Source: Ketobacter sp964016105 (lineage in GTDB: Bacteria > Pseudomonadota > Gammaproteobacteria > Pseudomonadales > Ketobacteraceae). From it: a stretch of 64,000 nucleotides of DNA. Both the position numbers and the translations under genes were made by a program. A model generated the notes under the pieces. It was given only the letters and a program-made list of their open reading frames with translations. It did no database searches and was not told the DNA's origin. Within the stretch, counting starts at the first letter, position 1. Each line of letters opens with the position of its first letter. Shown piece by piece: positions 43,907 through 52,930 of this stretch. The stretch covers positions 1 through 64,000 of the forward strand of contig CAXHEX010000011.1 of assembly GCA_964016105.1 (NCBI GenBank), read 5' to 3'.

Positions 43907-44827
43907 ATGACTCAAGACATTACAGCTCAACAGTTCCAACAGGGATTTGCCTCAGCCGGTTACATTTGTAGCGACGCCATTGCCATGACCTTGTATCTGG
44001 CCTACAAACTTGAGAAGCCCATTTTAGTGGAAGGGCCACCGGGAGTGGGTAAAACCGAATTAGCAAAAGCCACATCGGAATTCCTGCAATACCCTCTGAT
44101 TCGATTGCAATGTTACGAAGGCCTGGATGAAGCTAAAGCACTCTACGAATGGAAATATGGGAAACAGCTTCTCTACACTCAAGTATTAAAAGACAAACTG
44201 GGGGATCTCCTTAAAGGCACCCACAACCTGGCAGAGTCCATCGACCGTTTACATGAATTTGGAGACATTTTTTACTCTGAACAATTCCTTGAACCCAGGC
44301 CCCTGCTGCAGGCACTGCAATCGGAGACGGGCACGGTTTTATTGATTGATGAGATTGACAAAGCGGATAACGAATTCGAGTCATTCCTGCTGGAGATGCT
44401 ATCGGACTACCAGATTTCGATTCCAGAAATTGGTACGGTGAAGGCCAACAGGCATCCCATTGTGCTACTCACCAGCAATAACACCCGGGAACTGAGTGAT
44501 GCTCTCAAGCGACGCTGTTTGCACCTCTATATTCCCTTTCCCGAAGCAGAGCTTGAAAGAAACATCATTCAAAGCCGCGTTCCAGGAATTAACGATCAAT
44601 TAAAGCAACAGCTGGTGAATTTTGTTCAGGCGGTACGTAAGCTGGATTTAAAAAAACAACCCGCCATTAGTGAGACCATTGACTGGGCAAGAACCTTGCT
44701 GTTGCTTCATACGGAAGCCCTGAGCCAGGAAACCGTAGAATCCACACTCAATGTGCTGCTTAAACACGAAGAAGACATTAGCAATGTGAAAGATGACTTA
44801 AAAACCCTGTTTAAGTCGGTTTTTTAA
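43907..44827 (+). CDS. MoxR-family AAA+ ATPase
   Basis: ATPase of 306 residues. Walker A GPPGVGKTE, Walker B LLIDEIDKAD, sensor region LLTSNNTRELSDALKRRC and the C-terminal helical lid follow the MoxR/CbbQ group that works as a chaperone with von Willebrand A partners. The start is 43907 (MTQDITAQQF) or the in-frame ATG at 43898; neither has a clear ribosome site. The VWA gene begins 4 bp after the stop. Confidence 0.9.
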   Translation: MTQDITAQQFQQGFASAGYICSDAIAMTLYLAYKLEKPILVEGPPGVGKTELAKATSEFLQYPLIRLQCYEGLDEAKALYEWKYGKQLLYTQVLKDKLGDLLKGTHNLAESIDRLHEFGDIFYSEQFLEPRPLLQALQSETGTVLLIDEIDKADNEFESFLLEMLSDYQISIPEIGTVKANRHPIVLLTSNNTRELSDALKRRCLHLYIPFPEAELERNIIQSRVPGINDQLKQQLVNFVQAVRKLDLKKQPAISETIDWARTLLLLHTEALSQETVESTLNVLLKHEEDISNVKDDLKTLFKSVF

Positions 44828-44831
44828 TACC

Positions 44832-46217
44832 ATGGACAAAGTGCTGGTGGACTTCATTAAGGCGCTACGGGGCAACGGGGTGCGTATATCCACCGCTGAA
44901 ACCCTGGATGCGGTCAACGCAGTTACCCACGTGGGCTACGCCAATCGTCGCAACCTGCAAACGGCTTTGGCCTGCACCCTGGCAAAAAGCGAGCAGGAGC
45001 AAGCGTTGTTTGATGAGTGTTTCGATCGTTTCTTCAGCTTCAACAGTCTGGACAAGCTAGGCCAGAATTTGGGCCAAAAGCAAGCCGCCCCTAAAGCTCC
45101 CAATCTGCTGGAGAAACTCATAAGCCCAGCCCGCAATTCCCAGGCCGACGCTGCCCCGGTTAGTTCCGAGCTGGGCCAGCTATTACTACAGGGAAGCAAC
45201 CAGGCCATAGCCAGCGCCATGGCCAGCGCCGGTGGTAAAGCCCAGGTGGATCAGATAAAAATGATTACCCAAAAGGGTCTCTACGGACGCCGCATGATGC
45301 TGGCCATGGGGCTGGAGCAAATGGAACAGGAAATGTGGGCAGCGGAATCCGCAGACGACCCCTCACTGAAACAGCTAGGGCGGCGCTTGCGTCAGGCTCG
45401 GGAACAGTTACGGGAAGAAGTAAAACACTACGTGGAACGTCAATACCTGCTGCAGGCCCGAGGCGATAGTCGCGCGCTACGGGAGTCCATTATGATGGAC
45501 ACCAGTTTGGCTAACCTGCAGGAACTGAAACAAGTTCAGGAACTGGTGCGCAAGCTGGCCAAGAAGCTGGTTGCTATGCATTCCCGCAGACGAAAAGTGT
45601 ATCAACGGGGTAAGCTGGATGTGCGCTCTACCATTCGCAATAATATTCCCTATAGCGGTGTGTTGCTGGAAACCCACTGGAAAACCAAACGGGTTGATCG
45701 CCCAAAGCTGATGGCCATCTGTGATGTGAGTGGTTCCGTTAGTCAATATTCCCGCTTTTTGCTGATGTTCCTTTTCAGTCTAACGGAAGTGCTCAACAAC
45801 GTGAGAGCCTTTGCGTTCTCCTCGGACTTGCTTGAAGTGACCCACCTCTACCAACAGGAGAAAATCGAAAAAGCCATACAGCTTACTTTGGATCAAGCCG
45901 GAGGGGGTTCCACCGATTACGGAAAATCCCTAGAGCGATTTTGTGAGTTAAGTCTGGATCAAGTGGACCATCGCACCTCGATCATTATTCTGGGTGATGC
46001 ACGAAATAATCACGGAGATCCTCGTACAGACCTGTTAAAACTCATCCGCAACCGTGCTCGACAGGTTATTTGGCTAAACCCGGAGCACCCAAGGCGCTGG
46101 GGTAGTGGCGACTCGGAAATGAACTATTATCGACCCTATTGTAACTGGGCCGAGCCGTGCCAAAGCCTGAACCAGTTACAGCGCTTTATTAGCAATCTAT
46201 TGCGTTATGGCCAATAA
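44832..46217 (+). CDS. CoxE-like von Willebrand factor A protein
   Basis: Cytoplasmic protein of 461 residues with a long helical N-terminal part and a C-terminal VWA domain. The metal-site motif is DVSGSVS (Asp298, Ser300, Ser302), followed by the GGGSTDYGKSL and ILGDARNNHGDPR segments. Such CoxE-type proteins are the partner of MoxR ATPases and help insert cofactors or remodel enzyme complexes. No client enzyme is identifiable nearby. Confidence 0.88.
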   Translation: MDKVLVDFIKALRGNGVRISTAETLDAVNAVTHVGYANRRNLQTALACTLAKSEQEQALFDECFDRFFSFNSLDKLGQNLGQKQAAPKAPNLLEKLISPARNSQADAAPVSSELGQLLLQGSNQAIASAMASAGGKAQVDQIKMITQKGLYGRRMMLAMGLEQMEQEMWAAESADDPSLKQLGRRLRQAREQLREEVKHYVERQYLLQARGDSRALRESIMMDTSLANLQELKQVQELVRKLAKKLVAMHSRRRKVYQRGKLDVRSTIRNNIPYSGVLLETHWKTKRVDRPKLMAICDVSGSVSQYSRFLLMFLFSLTEVLNNVRAFAFSSDLLEVTHLYQQEKIEKAIQLTLDQAGGGSTDYGKSLERFCELSLDQVDHRTSIIILGDARNNHGDPRTDLLKLIRNRARQVIWLNPEHPRRWGSGDSEMNYYRPYCNWAEPCQSLNQLQRFISNLLRYGQ

Positions 46218-46253
46218 TGAAGTTTCACTCCACCACAAGCTGGAATTTTCATT

Positions 46254-46550
46254 ATGTCTGAAACCCCCAAAACCCTACCCATACCGGAAGAAGTGCAATC
46301 AGGCGACGCTCACGAGCTAGTGAGGGTTTGGGACGTGAACGGCAAGCAGCACGTATCCATCAGTAGTGGTTTAGGGGGAGACGCCAAACAGTTTGGTCAA
46401 TTACTGGCTCAGATTGCACTACACAGCTCCCAAGTCTACGAGAACAATGAAAACATCATGAGAACTGATTGCTTAAGACAAATACTATTGGGTTTTAAAG
46501 AGGAAGTGGCAAAAGAAGTCACCCAGGCTGTACCCGGCACCCGGCATTAG
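46254..46550 (+). CDS. DUF5076 family protein
   Basis: Small cytoplasmic protein of 98 residues. HELVRVWDVNGKQHVSISSGLGGDAKQFGQLLAQIALH is the DUF5076 pattern; function unknown. It lies 36 bp downstream of the VWA gene on the same strand and may belong to the MoxR-VWA unit. Confidence 0.65.
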   Translation: MSETPKTLPIPEEVQSGDAHELVRVWDVNGKQHVSISSGLGGDAKQFGQLLAQIALHSSQVYENNENIMRTDCLRQILLGFKEEVAKEVTQAVPGTRH

Positions 46551-46578
46551 CCAGGACCGGGATTCATCAAATCAGGAC

Positions 46579-47145
46579 TTAAAGGAAGCCGGAGAAAATA
46601 GTCAGGATCAGGATCGCATTTGCCACCCCCAACAGTGCACCCATCAAAACATCGCTTGGATAGTGCAGACCCAACACCACTCGCGCTAAACCTGTTAGGA
46701 TGGCAAACGGCACAAGAAAGAAGCCCAATATGGGAATCACCGGCACCAGCAGAACGGTGAACGCCACCGCGTGCATTGTGTGACCAGAAGGAAAACTGAA
46801 CTGGTCTAGGGTGCGCGCACCTTGTTTGATAGCCCGGTAGCTCACAAAGGGCCGTGGGCGCATAGAACGCTTCTTGATTAGCCTATAGATCCAAACGCCC
46901 AAAGCCGCTGTCAACAACATAGCAGCAGTGATCACAAAACCGTGGGCGCCAAAGAACAGGGGCATGGCCAGCATCATGCTATACCAGAGCACACCATCAC
47001 CCAATCGACTGACGACACTAAAGAACTGGTGAACAGTGCCGCCATTACGAATCAAACGATTAAGTCGAAAACAGGTAAGCGCGTCCATGTGAACGGCCCT
47101 TTCCATTGCGTGTCTTTGCTTGTCATTCAGTACTGGGTTACTCAT
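46579..47145 (-). CDS. PAP2-family phosphatase (membrane)
   Basis: Inner-membrane phosphatase of 188 residues with the three PAP2 signatures: KKRSMRPRP, PSGHTMH and RVVLGLHYPSD, on four to six hydrophobic helices. Family members remove phosphate from lipid phosphates or undecaprenyl pyrophosphate. The LpxH-like phosphatase gene lies 49 bp upstream on the same strand, consistent with envelope lipid metabolism. Confidence 0.85.
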   Translation of the reverse strand: MSNPVLNDKQRHAMERAVHMDALTCFRLNRLIRNGGTVHQFFSVVSRLGDGVLWYSMMLAMPLFFGAHGFVITAAMLLTAALGVWIYRLIKKRSMRPRPFVSYRAIKQGARTLDQFSFPSGHTMHAVAFTVLLVPVIPILGFFLVPFAILTGLARVVLGLHYPSDVLMGALLGVANAILILTIFSGFL

Positions 47146-47194
47146 TTCTCTATCAACCTCAACTACATTCTCGACTACGTTGTAAAAATCTCAG

Positions 47195-47995
47195 CTACGC
47201 TTGGGGTACTGCACCCCACTCTTCCGACAAATCCCGTTCTCTCACTAACACATGCTTGCGGTCCGCCCAGTGCAGTAACTCGAATTCACCCTGGTTGTTT
47301 TCAATCAACGCAGTGCAGTGTTCCACCCAATCCCCGTCATTGCAGTAAAGCACACCATTTATCCTGCGCATTCCACTTTGATGAATATGACCGCAAATAA
47401 AGCCGTTATACTTCAAATCCTGGGCCTGCCTTGCCGCAATCCATTCAAACCGTCGAATAAATTCGTTGGCTTTGCCAATGCGGTTTTTGATGTAGCCCGC
47501 CAAGGACCAATAGGGCAGCTTAAACATCCGTCGCAACCCGTTCAAAACCGTGTTCAGCCTGAGCAGAACATTGTGGGAAAAGTCCCCCACCACGTGCCAG
47601 AACACACCTGCGTGCATGGCACTGTCAAATTCATCTCCGTGGCTGACAAAAAACCGTCTGCCATCGGCACAGTAATGGACCCGGTTACGGTGCACCTCAA
47701 TACCGGCAACAATTTGCCCCGCAAATCGCCGCATCAGCGCATCATGGTTGCCCGGGATATAGATAACACGAGTGCCATTTCGGGCCATTTCCAGCACTTT
47801 CTCCACCACTTTTTCGTGCTGATCGGTAAAATTTACACGCTTACGCATGTAAACCAGGTCCACAATGTCCCCAACCAGGTACAAATACTCGGTGCTATGA
47901 CTGCTTAAGAAGTCCAGCAAGTATTGTGCCTGACATGCCGACGTGCCGAGATGAACATCGGATATGAAGATGGAACGTACCGAAATTTGTGCCAT
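47195..47995 (-). CDS. LpxH-like UDP-2,3-diacylglucosamine diphosphatase family protein
   Basis: Calcineurin-like metallophosphatase of 266 residues with ISDVHLGT, GDIVDL, GNHDALM, HGDEFD and CGHIHQ metal-binding blocks. It is longer than LpxH and resembles the broader UDP-2,3-diacylglucosamine hydrolase-like group often found as an extra copy. The start at 47995 (MAQISVRSIFISDVH) is fixed by AGGAGG upstream. Substrate uncertain; lipid-linked context with PAP2 downstream. Confidence 0.85.
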   Translation of the reverse strand: MAQISVRSIFISDVHLGTSACQAQYLLDFLSSHSTEYLYLVGDIVDLVYMRKRVNFTDQHEKVVEKVLEMARNGTRVIYIPGNHDALMRRFAGQIVAGIEVHRNRVHYCADGRRFFVSHGDEFDSAMHAGVFWHVVGDFSHNVLLRLNTVLNGLRRMFKLPYWSLAGYIKNRIGKANEFIRRFEWIAARQAQDLKYNGFICGHIHQSGMRRINGVLYCNDGDWVEHCTALIENNQGEFELLHWADRKHVLVRERDLSEEWGAVPQA

Positions 47996-48154
47996 AAGGT
48001 CCCTCCTTATAGACAGCAAGAATAGTCGGTAATTTGGGCGTTAGTCTTACACTTAGATGAAATAATGGTGACAATGTCAATTTTCTAGCGCTCGACAAAC
48101 CAGTCAGTGGCCCGTACTATCCAACAAACACTTCCTTGTTACTGGAAGCCACCT

Positions 48155-48766
48155 ATGAAATTGTTTATTTCCCTAATGTTTTTGGTGGGTTATGTCACGC
48201 TGGCAGGATGCTCAAGCACACGCGTGGATACCAGCTGGAAACTGGCAGACTATAAAGTCCCTGCGCAAGCTAGAGCGCTGGTAATTGCTGTTGCTCCCAA
48301 AGCTGAGGCTCGTAGAGCTTTTGAGACCCGTCTGGCATCCGATCTGGAAGCAAGGGGCATAGTTGCTCTACCTTCTTTCCTACTGGTAAATGATGCTACT
48401 CAAGTGAGCAAAGACAAGCTTCGCCCAGTTTTAGTGCAAAACAACATTCAAGTGGTGATCATTAGTAGCGTAAAAGCCATTGAATCGTCGCAAACCTACC
48501 AACCACCCCAGGCTGTTGGCCCCCAGGATAACCTCTACCGCAACTTTGATACCTACCAGGTATACAGCAGTAGCGGACAGCACGAAACCGGAACCTATAA
48601 CAAACATATTGAATATATATTGGAAACCAACTTATTCGACACCGGCTCCGAGAAGCTGAGTTGGTCCATCACCACTCGCAGCAGTGAATCAAATTCCCTT
48701 AAAACCCGCATAGACAATCTGGTGAATACGCTAATAAAGCAAGGTGAAAAAGACGGCGTGTTTTAA
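48155..48766 (+). CDS. Putative lipoprotein of unknown function
   Basis: A 203-residue lipoprotein: signal ending TLAGC, then a mixed alpha/beta domain with DTSWKLADYKV, ALVIAVAPKAEARRAFETRLASDLEARG and a C-terminal helix RIDNLVNTLIKQ. The pattern resembles DUF4136-type lipoproteins, but the match is loose. The start at 48155 is chosen because the signal begins there. Convergent with the DUF1289 gene, with a 4-bp overlap. Confidence 0.65.
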   Translation: MKLFISLMFLVGYVTLAGCSSTRVDTSWKLADYKVPAQARALVIAVAPKAEARRAFETRLASDLEARGIVALPSFLLVNDATQVSKDKLRPVLVQNNIQVVIISSVKAIESSQTYQPPQAVGPQDNLYRNFDTYQVYSSSGQHETGTYNKHIEYILETNLFDTGSEKLSWSITTRSSESNSLKTRIDNLVNTLIKQGEKDGVF

Positions 48767-48957
48767 AGCCTCGGTTTGCCTGGGGACAGCCTGTCACGGG
48801 CCAACCCTAACACCACCATCCGCTGTGCATCAGATAACTGGGACCAGTCTTTGATTTCCTGCAGAGAGCGCCCACATCCAACGCAAATATCATCGAGGTT
48901 TAAACAACAATTGCGAACACAGGGTGATGCAACCCCTGAAGGCTCGCGCTGGCTCAT
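48763..48957 (-). CDS. DUF1289 family small protein
   Basis: A 64-residue cytoplasmic protein with the four-Cys pattern of DUF1289 (SPCVRNCCLNLDDICVGCGRSLQEIKDW), probably a metal or iron-sulfur site. Its ATG overlaps the stop of the PstS-OmpA gene (ATGA), so it is translationally coupled to it. Confidence 0.82.
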   Translation of the reverse strand: MSQREPSGVASPCVRNCCLNLDDICVGCGRSLQEIKDWSQLSDAQRMVVLGLARDRLSPGKPRL

Positions 48958-50321
48958 TTCACCCACACTTCCACTCGGCGGTTGCGCTCAGCATTGAGCG
49001 ATTTGGGGTCCGCAACCGAAACGGCGCTCCCGGCGATAGTGGCAGCTTTATTCTTCACGTTTTGGTCCCGCAAGGCCCAACGCACATTCTGCGCCCTGAG
49101 CCGTGACAGTGAGACTCGGCTAACCCCACCACCAACGGGGTTAGAAAAACCCACTAACGTCAAACTCTTGTTCTGGTTCCCGGGACGCGACAGAAAATCG
49201 GCCAGCCGCTTCACGTCATTTAGGGATTTATTATCCAATCCAGAAGATCCGTCCACAAAGCGAATGTTGAGATTCATCCTACTCCAACCTGCCAACCTGG
49301 GATCGTCGCTGGCTAAAGGCACAGCAAACAAAGACTGCGCCACGTATCCCGCCTGACCCACCACTGCCTGACCGTCATCACTGTGCACAAATTCCAGGAA
49401 CTCTGACACCACTTCTTTACGCTGGGAAGAAGCCCGGGAATAAAAGTACAATCGACGCGACAGAGGATAATCTTCCGTGGCCACCGTCAGGGTGGAGGGT
49501 GCAAGTGGTTGGGCAACCCCGTCACTGATTTGTATGGCTTTGGTCAACCCCACTGACGGCAATGGCACAAAGCCTATGGAATTCTTACGTGCCAAAACAG
49601 TTTCAGCCAGCTTGCTATTGGCTTCAAACCGCCTGATATTGGGAGCCAGAGTCCCGTTCTCAAGTACCAATCGTTTAAAGGTATCAAATGTTCCGGATAG
49701 ATAGTTGCGCGCAAGCAGAACAACGGGACCTTTTTGACCGGAAACCTCAGACCAGTCTTTTGACTTGCCCAAAAACAGGTTTTGAATGCTTTTGAGCGAG
49801 AGGGTATCAACTGGGTTAGCTGGGTTAACCACGATGGCCAGCCCATCAATGGCGATGATATGTTCATTTTCCAGGGAGCGCATATCACCCAGCTTGGCCA
49901 ATCTCTTAACTTCATTATTCTTAATGGGCCGGGATGAAGCCGCTAAATCGGCCCCTCCAGCAAGCAGGTTTTTAAATCCGGTACTGGAACCTTTGGCTTC
50001 TATGGTAACGGCTACAGAATAGTTATTGCTACGGGCCTGCCAAAGGCCGGTGACCTGCTGGCGGTTCTCACCAGGCAATGGGGCGATTTCAACATTGTTA
50101 AACCCCTCCTGCTGCAGGAAGGCTGCCACCAGTCTGGGCGCGAGCTTAGCACCCACGGTATTGGACCCCGCGATGGAAAACAGAGTCACATTGTCGGCGG
50201 GGTTTGATACCGGTTGTACTCGAGATTGCCATCCATCTGCACCATAGCTCCAAATTGAAAATAGTAACAACGGAGCAGAAAAAATAAATTTTTGAGCATT
50301 AAGAGCTATACGCTCGAGCAT
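48954..50321 (-). CDS. PstS-like substrate-binding domain fused to an OmpA domain
   Basis: Exported protein of 455 residues: signal peptide (about 1-28), a PstS-type phosphate-binding-protein fold (about 45-320; AGSNTVGAKLAPRLVAAFL, EAKGSSTGFKNLLAGGADLAASSRPI, NSIGFVPL) and a C-terminal OmpA domain (about 345-455; GLDNKSLNDVKRLADFL, LVGFSNPVGG, LNAERNRRVEVWV). The fusion would tether a ligand-binding domain to peptidoglycan, so it is unlikely to feed an ABC importer directly. The four-Cys DUF1289 gene is coupled downstream. Confidence 0.85.
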   Translation of the reverse strand: MLERIALNAQKFIFSAPLLLFSIWSYGADGWQSRVQPVSNPADNVTLFSIAGSNTVGAKLAPRLVAAFLQQEGFNNVEIAPLPGENRQQVTGLWQARSNNYSVAVTIEAKGSSTGFKNLLAGGADLAASSRPIKNNEVKRLAKLGDMRSLENEHIIAIDGLAIVVNPANPVDTLSLKSIQNLFLGKSKDWSEVSGQKGPVVLLARNYLSGTFDTFKRLVLENGTLAPNIRRFEANSKLAETVLARKNSIGFVPLPSVGLTKAIQISDGVAQPLAPSTLTVATEDYPLSRRLYFYSRASSQRKEVVSEFLEFVHSDDGQAVVGQAGYVAQSLFAVPLASDDPRLAGWSRMNLNIRFVDGSSGLDNKSLNDVKRLADFLSRPGNQNKSLTLVGFSNPVGGGVSRVSLSRLRAQNVRWALRDQNVKNKAATIAGSAVSVADPKSLNAERNRRVEVWVK

Positions 50322-50482
50322 GTTTTGTACCTATTTATAAATTTACGTGCAGCATCCTTGCCCCTTAATTATAGTCACCTCACTGATCTCCTGCCCGGAT
50401 TATAGATAGGGTTTTATGCTGTGGCGATACTCTTGACTTAATTGCAAAATAAAATGTTCTAAATTCCGATGGGGAATCAGAA

Positions 50483-51358
50483 TTACTGTGCGGATAAAAC
50501 TCGAAAATCCTTGGCGTAACGGCGCAACCTGGAAACCATCCTTTTACGCTGCTTTGGCGTGAGGCTATGATCCAATTGGTAGTAGAGCTGCAAAAGCAGA
50601 GCACCATTTTGCTCCAGCTTGGACTTTAAAAGGTCGCTTTGGCCGTAGTCAGAATCCCTGGACAAGGCGATAAATGCTTCCTGGTAGGCATCGGGATCAT
50701 GACGCATCTGCAGCACCTTGGCAAACTGTTGCTGCCAGGCCAATCGCGATTGAAACAGCTCTTCACCCATCAAAAAATACTGTTGCGACCAGTTGTCTAT
50801 TAGTTGCCTTTGTTCTCGGTTTAACTTTCCAGTCCATCGTTGAACATAACGAGAGACCTCTTTACTTCTTGCCTTGCGCTGGGCTTGGGGTTCTTCTTCA
50901 ATGTAATCTTCTTGGAATTCTTGATTATCCAATTCCAACTGCTCAAACAAATCAATAACCTGTTTTTCCGTGCTGGAGACCAGCAACCCCATAAACGTTG
51001 GAGTTAAGCGCTGTATCATGGCCTCAGCAAACTCCGCGCTACGGTCTTGAACAAATTCAATATTCTCTTGCTGCAACCCCACTTCGGCCCAGCTTGCCAC
51101 CTGCTCTAGAAAATCCGCATACTGGGGTAGTTGATGAGTTCGATGCCAGCTTAAAAATGCTTGTAATTGCTCAGCAAAAAGGGTCTTTTGCGCCCCCTGG
51201 GGTTCGAAATAATCTTCAAGATACCAGGGAATGAGCCAATCCAATTGATTGTAAGCAATACGTACGGTGCATCCACCCAGGGCAAAAACAAGACTCACCA
51301 CCATAACCATGGATAATAGCTTGTTGGCGAAAGACTTCCTCACCCTGGCTGGCCCCAT
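50483..51358 (-). CDS. DUF6279 family lipoprotein
   Basis: Lipoprotein of 291 residues: signal with lipobox LGGC (Cys30) and a long helical mature region rich in Gln, Glu and Arg. NQLDWLIPWYLEDYF, the conserved motif after the lipobox, and LTPKQRKRMVSRLRRYAKDF at the C-terminus are typical of DUF6279. Function unknown. It follows the DUF2489 gene by 3 bp. Confidence 0.8.
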   Translation of the reverse strand: MGPARVRKSFANKLLSMVMVVSLVFALGGCTVRIAYNQLDWLIPWYLEDYFEPQGAQKTLFAEQLQAFLSWHRTHQLPQYADFLEQVASWAEVGLQQENIEFVQDRSAEFAEAMIQRLTPTFMGLLVSSTEKQVIDLFEQLELDNQEFQEDYIEEEPQAQRKARSKEVSRYVQRWTGKLNREQRQLIDNWSQQYFLMGEELFQSRLAWQQQFAKVLQMRHDPDAYQEAFIALSRDSDYGQSDLLKSKLEQNGALLLQLYYQLDHSLTPKQRKRMVSRLRRYAKDFRVLSAQ

Positions 51359-51361
51359 GGC

Positions 51362-51853
51362 CTAATGCAAACTCATGCCGGACTGTCGACTAAAAGGCTT
51401 GGCACGTACTTGCTCCATAGCCTCTCGAATCGCTTCTTGATGTTGCTGCTCCAGCTTGTGCATTTCTTGCTGGTAGCGTAATTGTTGTTTTCGTGGGAGG
51501 GCCTTCCAATTATCGTGACTAGGGATATGACGGGTTTGGTTGTATATTTCAAACACCACCGAAAAGCGATGTTTGGAATCACAATCCAGGGACAGATTAT
51601 CCAGCAACACCGCCAGGCGGATACAACCTTCAATCACAGGGCACTGGCCATCCAAAACAGCCCTTGCGATCACGTTGACACTTTCACAGAGAAAATCCAG
51701 ACGTTTACTCTCATTGGCGGCCTTTTCCTGTGCCATTTGCTCAGCCATTAACTTTTGTTGACGCTGAACATTGAGTACTTTCCACCACAGAGAAGCCGCC
51801 ACGGCTGCCAACACCAGGACCAAAACAGCAAGAGCAGAAAACAACCAAACCAT
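51362..51853 (-). CDS. DUF2489 family membrane-anchored protein
   Basis: A 163-residue protein with one N-terminal membrane helix (about 3-25) and a cytoplasmic helical domain. ESVNVIARAVLDGQCPVIEGCIRLAVLLDNL and HIPSHDNWKALPRKQQLRYQQEMHKLE fit DUF2489. Function unknown. It is the first gene of a pair with the DUF6279 lipoprotein, 3 bp downstream. Confidence 0.78.
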   Translation of the reverse strand: MVWLFSALAVLVLVLAAVAASLWWKVLNVQRQQKLMAEQMAQEKAANESKRLDFLCESVNVIARAVLDGQCPVIEGCIRLAVLLDNLSLDCDSKHRFSVVFEIYNQTRHIPSHDNWKALPRKQQLRYQQEMHKLEQQHQEAIREAMEQVRAKPFSRQSGMSLH

Positions 51854-51935
51854 CCCACACCTCTCGAAATCTAATGAGCACTCCCTGTAAAATCAGGAGC
51901 ATACGTTGTCGCGGCGCCCCTTAGGCTATCCGCAT

Positions 51936-52049
51936 TCACCGGGTTGCTAAATCAACGGATACCGCCGCTGCAGCCATCAACAACATCAACCCGAGCATGG
52001 CCGCCACAAACCATTTGACCTGTTTGGGTATAAGGGGTTTCTTTGCCAT
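51936..52049 (-). CDS. Possible 37-residue single-span membrane protein
   Basis: A short ORF beginning MAKKPLIPKQVKWFV, then one hydrophobic helix (about 14-31, AAMLGLMLLMAAAAV) and ending SVDLATR. The Lys-rich N-terminus and clean helix are typical of small bacterial membrane proteins. AGG lies 11 bases before the ATG. It fills the 314-bp gap between the DUF2489 gene and the 52168 gene. Only composition and position support it. Confidence 0.45.
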   Translation of the reverse strand: MAKKPLIPKQVKWFVAAMLGLMLLMAAAAVSVDLATR

Positions 52050-52167
52050 AATATCAACCTATACAGTGTGAATATTACACAATTTGAACACGTTGTTTTT
52101 AACATGCCCGTTACACTCGCTCATTCTACACTCAATGTAACAGTCATAGCAGAGCCAGTATTTCCTC

Positions 52168-52632
52168 ATGACTCATCTACAGAAAGTGGCAATTTTTGAG
52201 TTAGTCCGCAATCCGTCCTCCCAGACTCTGGGTGGCGCTCACCTACTGCTTCAGGGCCACCCCACGGGCCGTAAAATCAAAGGACGTCTACTGGTGGATC
52301 AGTATTCCTGGGGCAAGCACTATCTCTTAATCAGCAGCGATGATAACCCCTACGAAGAGGTTCTGCACATTTACCTACTGGATTCCGAACTCAATAAGCT
52401 AGACGAAATGGATCTCTCGCAACCGGGGATGCCGGGAATTTATCAGCCCTGCCACCACAGCAAGGAATGCCTGGAGTTTCGCTTCTTTGACCAGAACACC
52501 TGGTGCTTGAGCATTCGCCACAAACCCAAAGCCAGGGCACTGAACATGGACCAATTCCCCATTTCACGACCGGTTAAATTATGGGGACAACAGTATTTGA
52601 GGCTGGAAAAACAACACCACAGCGCAGCTTAA
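52168..52632 (+). CDS. Hypothetical protein
   Basis: A 154-residue soluble protein, probably mostly beta: VAIFELVRNPSSQTLGGAHLLLQG, KHYLLISSDDNPYEEVLHIYLLDSEL and LEFRFFDQNTWCLSIRHK. No signal peptide, membrane helix or recognised motif. Convergent with the small membrane gene of the PP2C unit. Unknown function. Confidence 0.6.
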   Translation: MTHLQKVAIFELVRNPSSQTLGGAHLLLQGHPTGRKIKGRLLVDQYSWGKHYLLISSDDNPYEEVLHIYLLDSELNKLDEMDLSQPGMPGIYQPCHHSKECLEFRFFDQNTWCLSIRHKPKARALNMDQFPISRPVKLWGQQYLRLEKQHHSAA

Positions 52633-52642
52633 GTGCGAGACC

Positions 52643-52930
52643 TTAAGTCAACGAGTGGACCAAGTACCCCATTATCACCACAACCCCTATGGTTACTGCC
52701 ACCATCAGATAGGTCATTCTGTTGAGGGATTCGTTTTGTGACGCCAATGAAGAAGGTTTCTGCGGAAGGTCCAACTCAACATAACTGCTTTGGGGCTCAT
52801 CAACACACTGCTGCAAAATACTTCTGCGACGGCGACGATATTCGCCCTTGTTAAAATCCCCATCACAATATTGGCGAGAAAGCTGCTGAATTTGCCGCGC
52901 CAACTCAATTTCTTTTTGTTCAGTCATCAT
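52643..52930 (-). CDS. Small C-terminally anchored membrane protein of the PP2C/TagF unit
   Basis: A 95-residue protein: a charged helical N-terminal part (ELARQIQQLSRQYCDGDFNKGEYRRRRR) and one C-terminal helix (about 72-92, MVAVTIGVVVIMGYLV). The N-terminal half resembles SHOCT-like short helical modules (inference). Start and the PP2C stop overlap (ATGATGA), so it is translated with the phosphatase. Function unknown. Confidence 0.65.
   Translation of the reverse strand: MMTEQKEIELARQIQQLSRQYCDGDFNKGEYRRRRRSILQQCVDEPQSSYVELDLPQKPSSLASQNESLNRMTYLMVAVTIGVVVIMGYLVHSLT

Noticed and set aside
47103..47135. A 13-base match (CTTTGCTTGTCAT) to the putative AraC site inside the PAP2 gene.
   Set aside because: It lies in coding sequence near the PAP2 start, lacks the GGGACA and GTGGCCA flanks and is best explained as chance.
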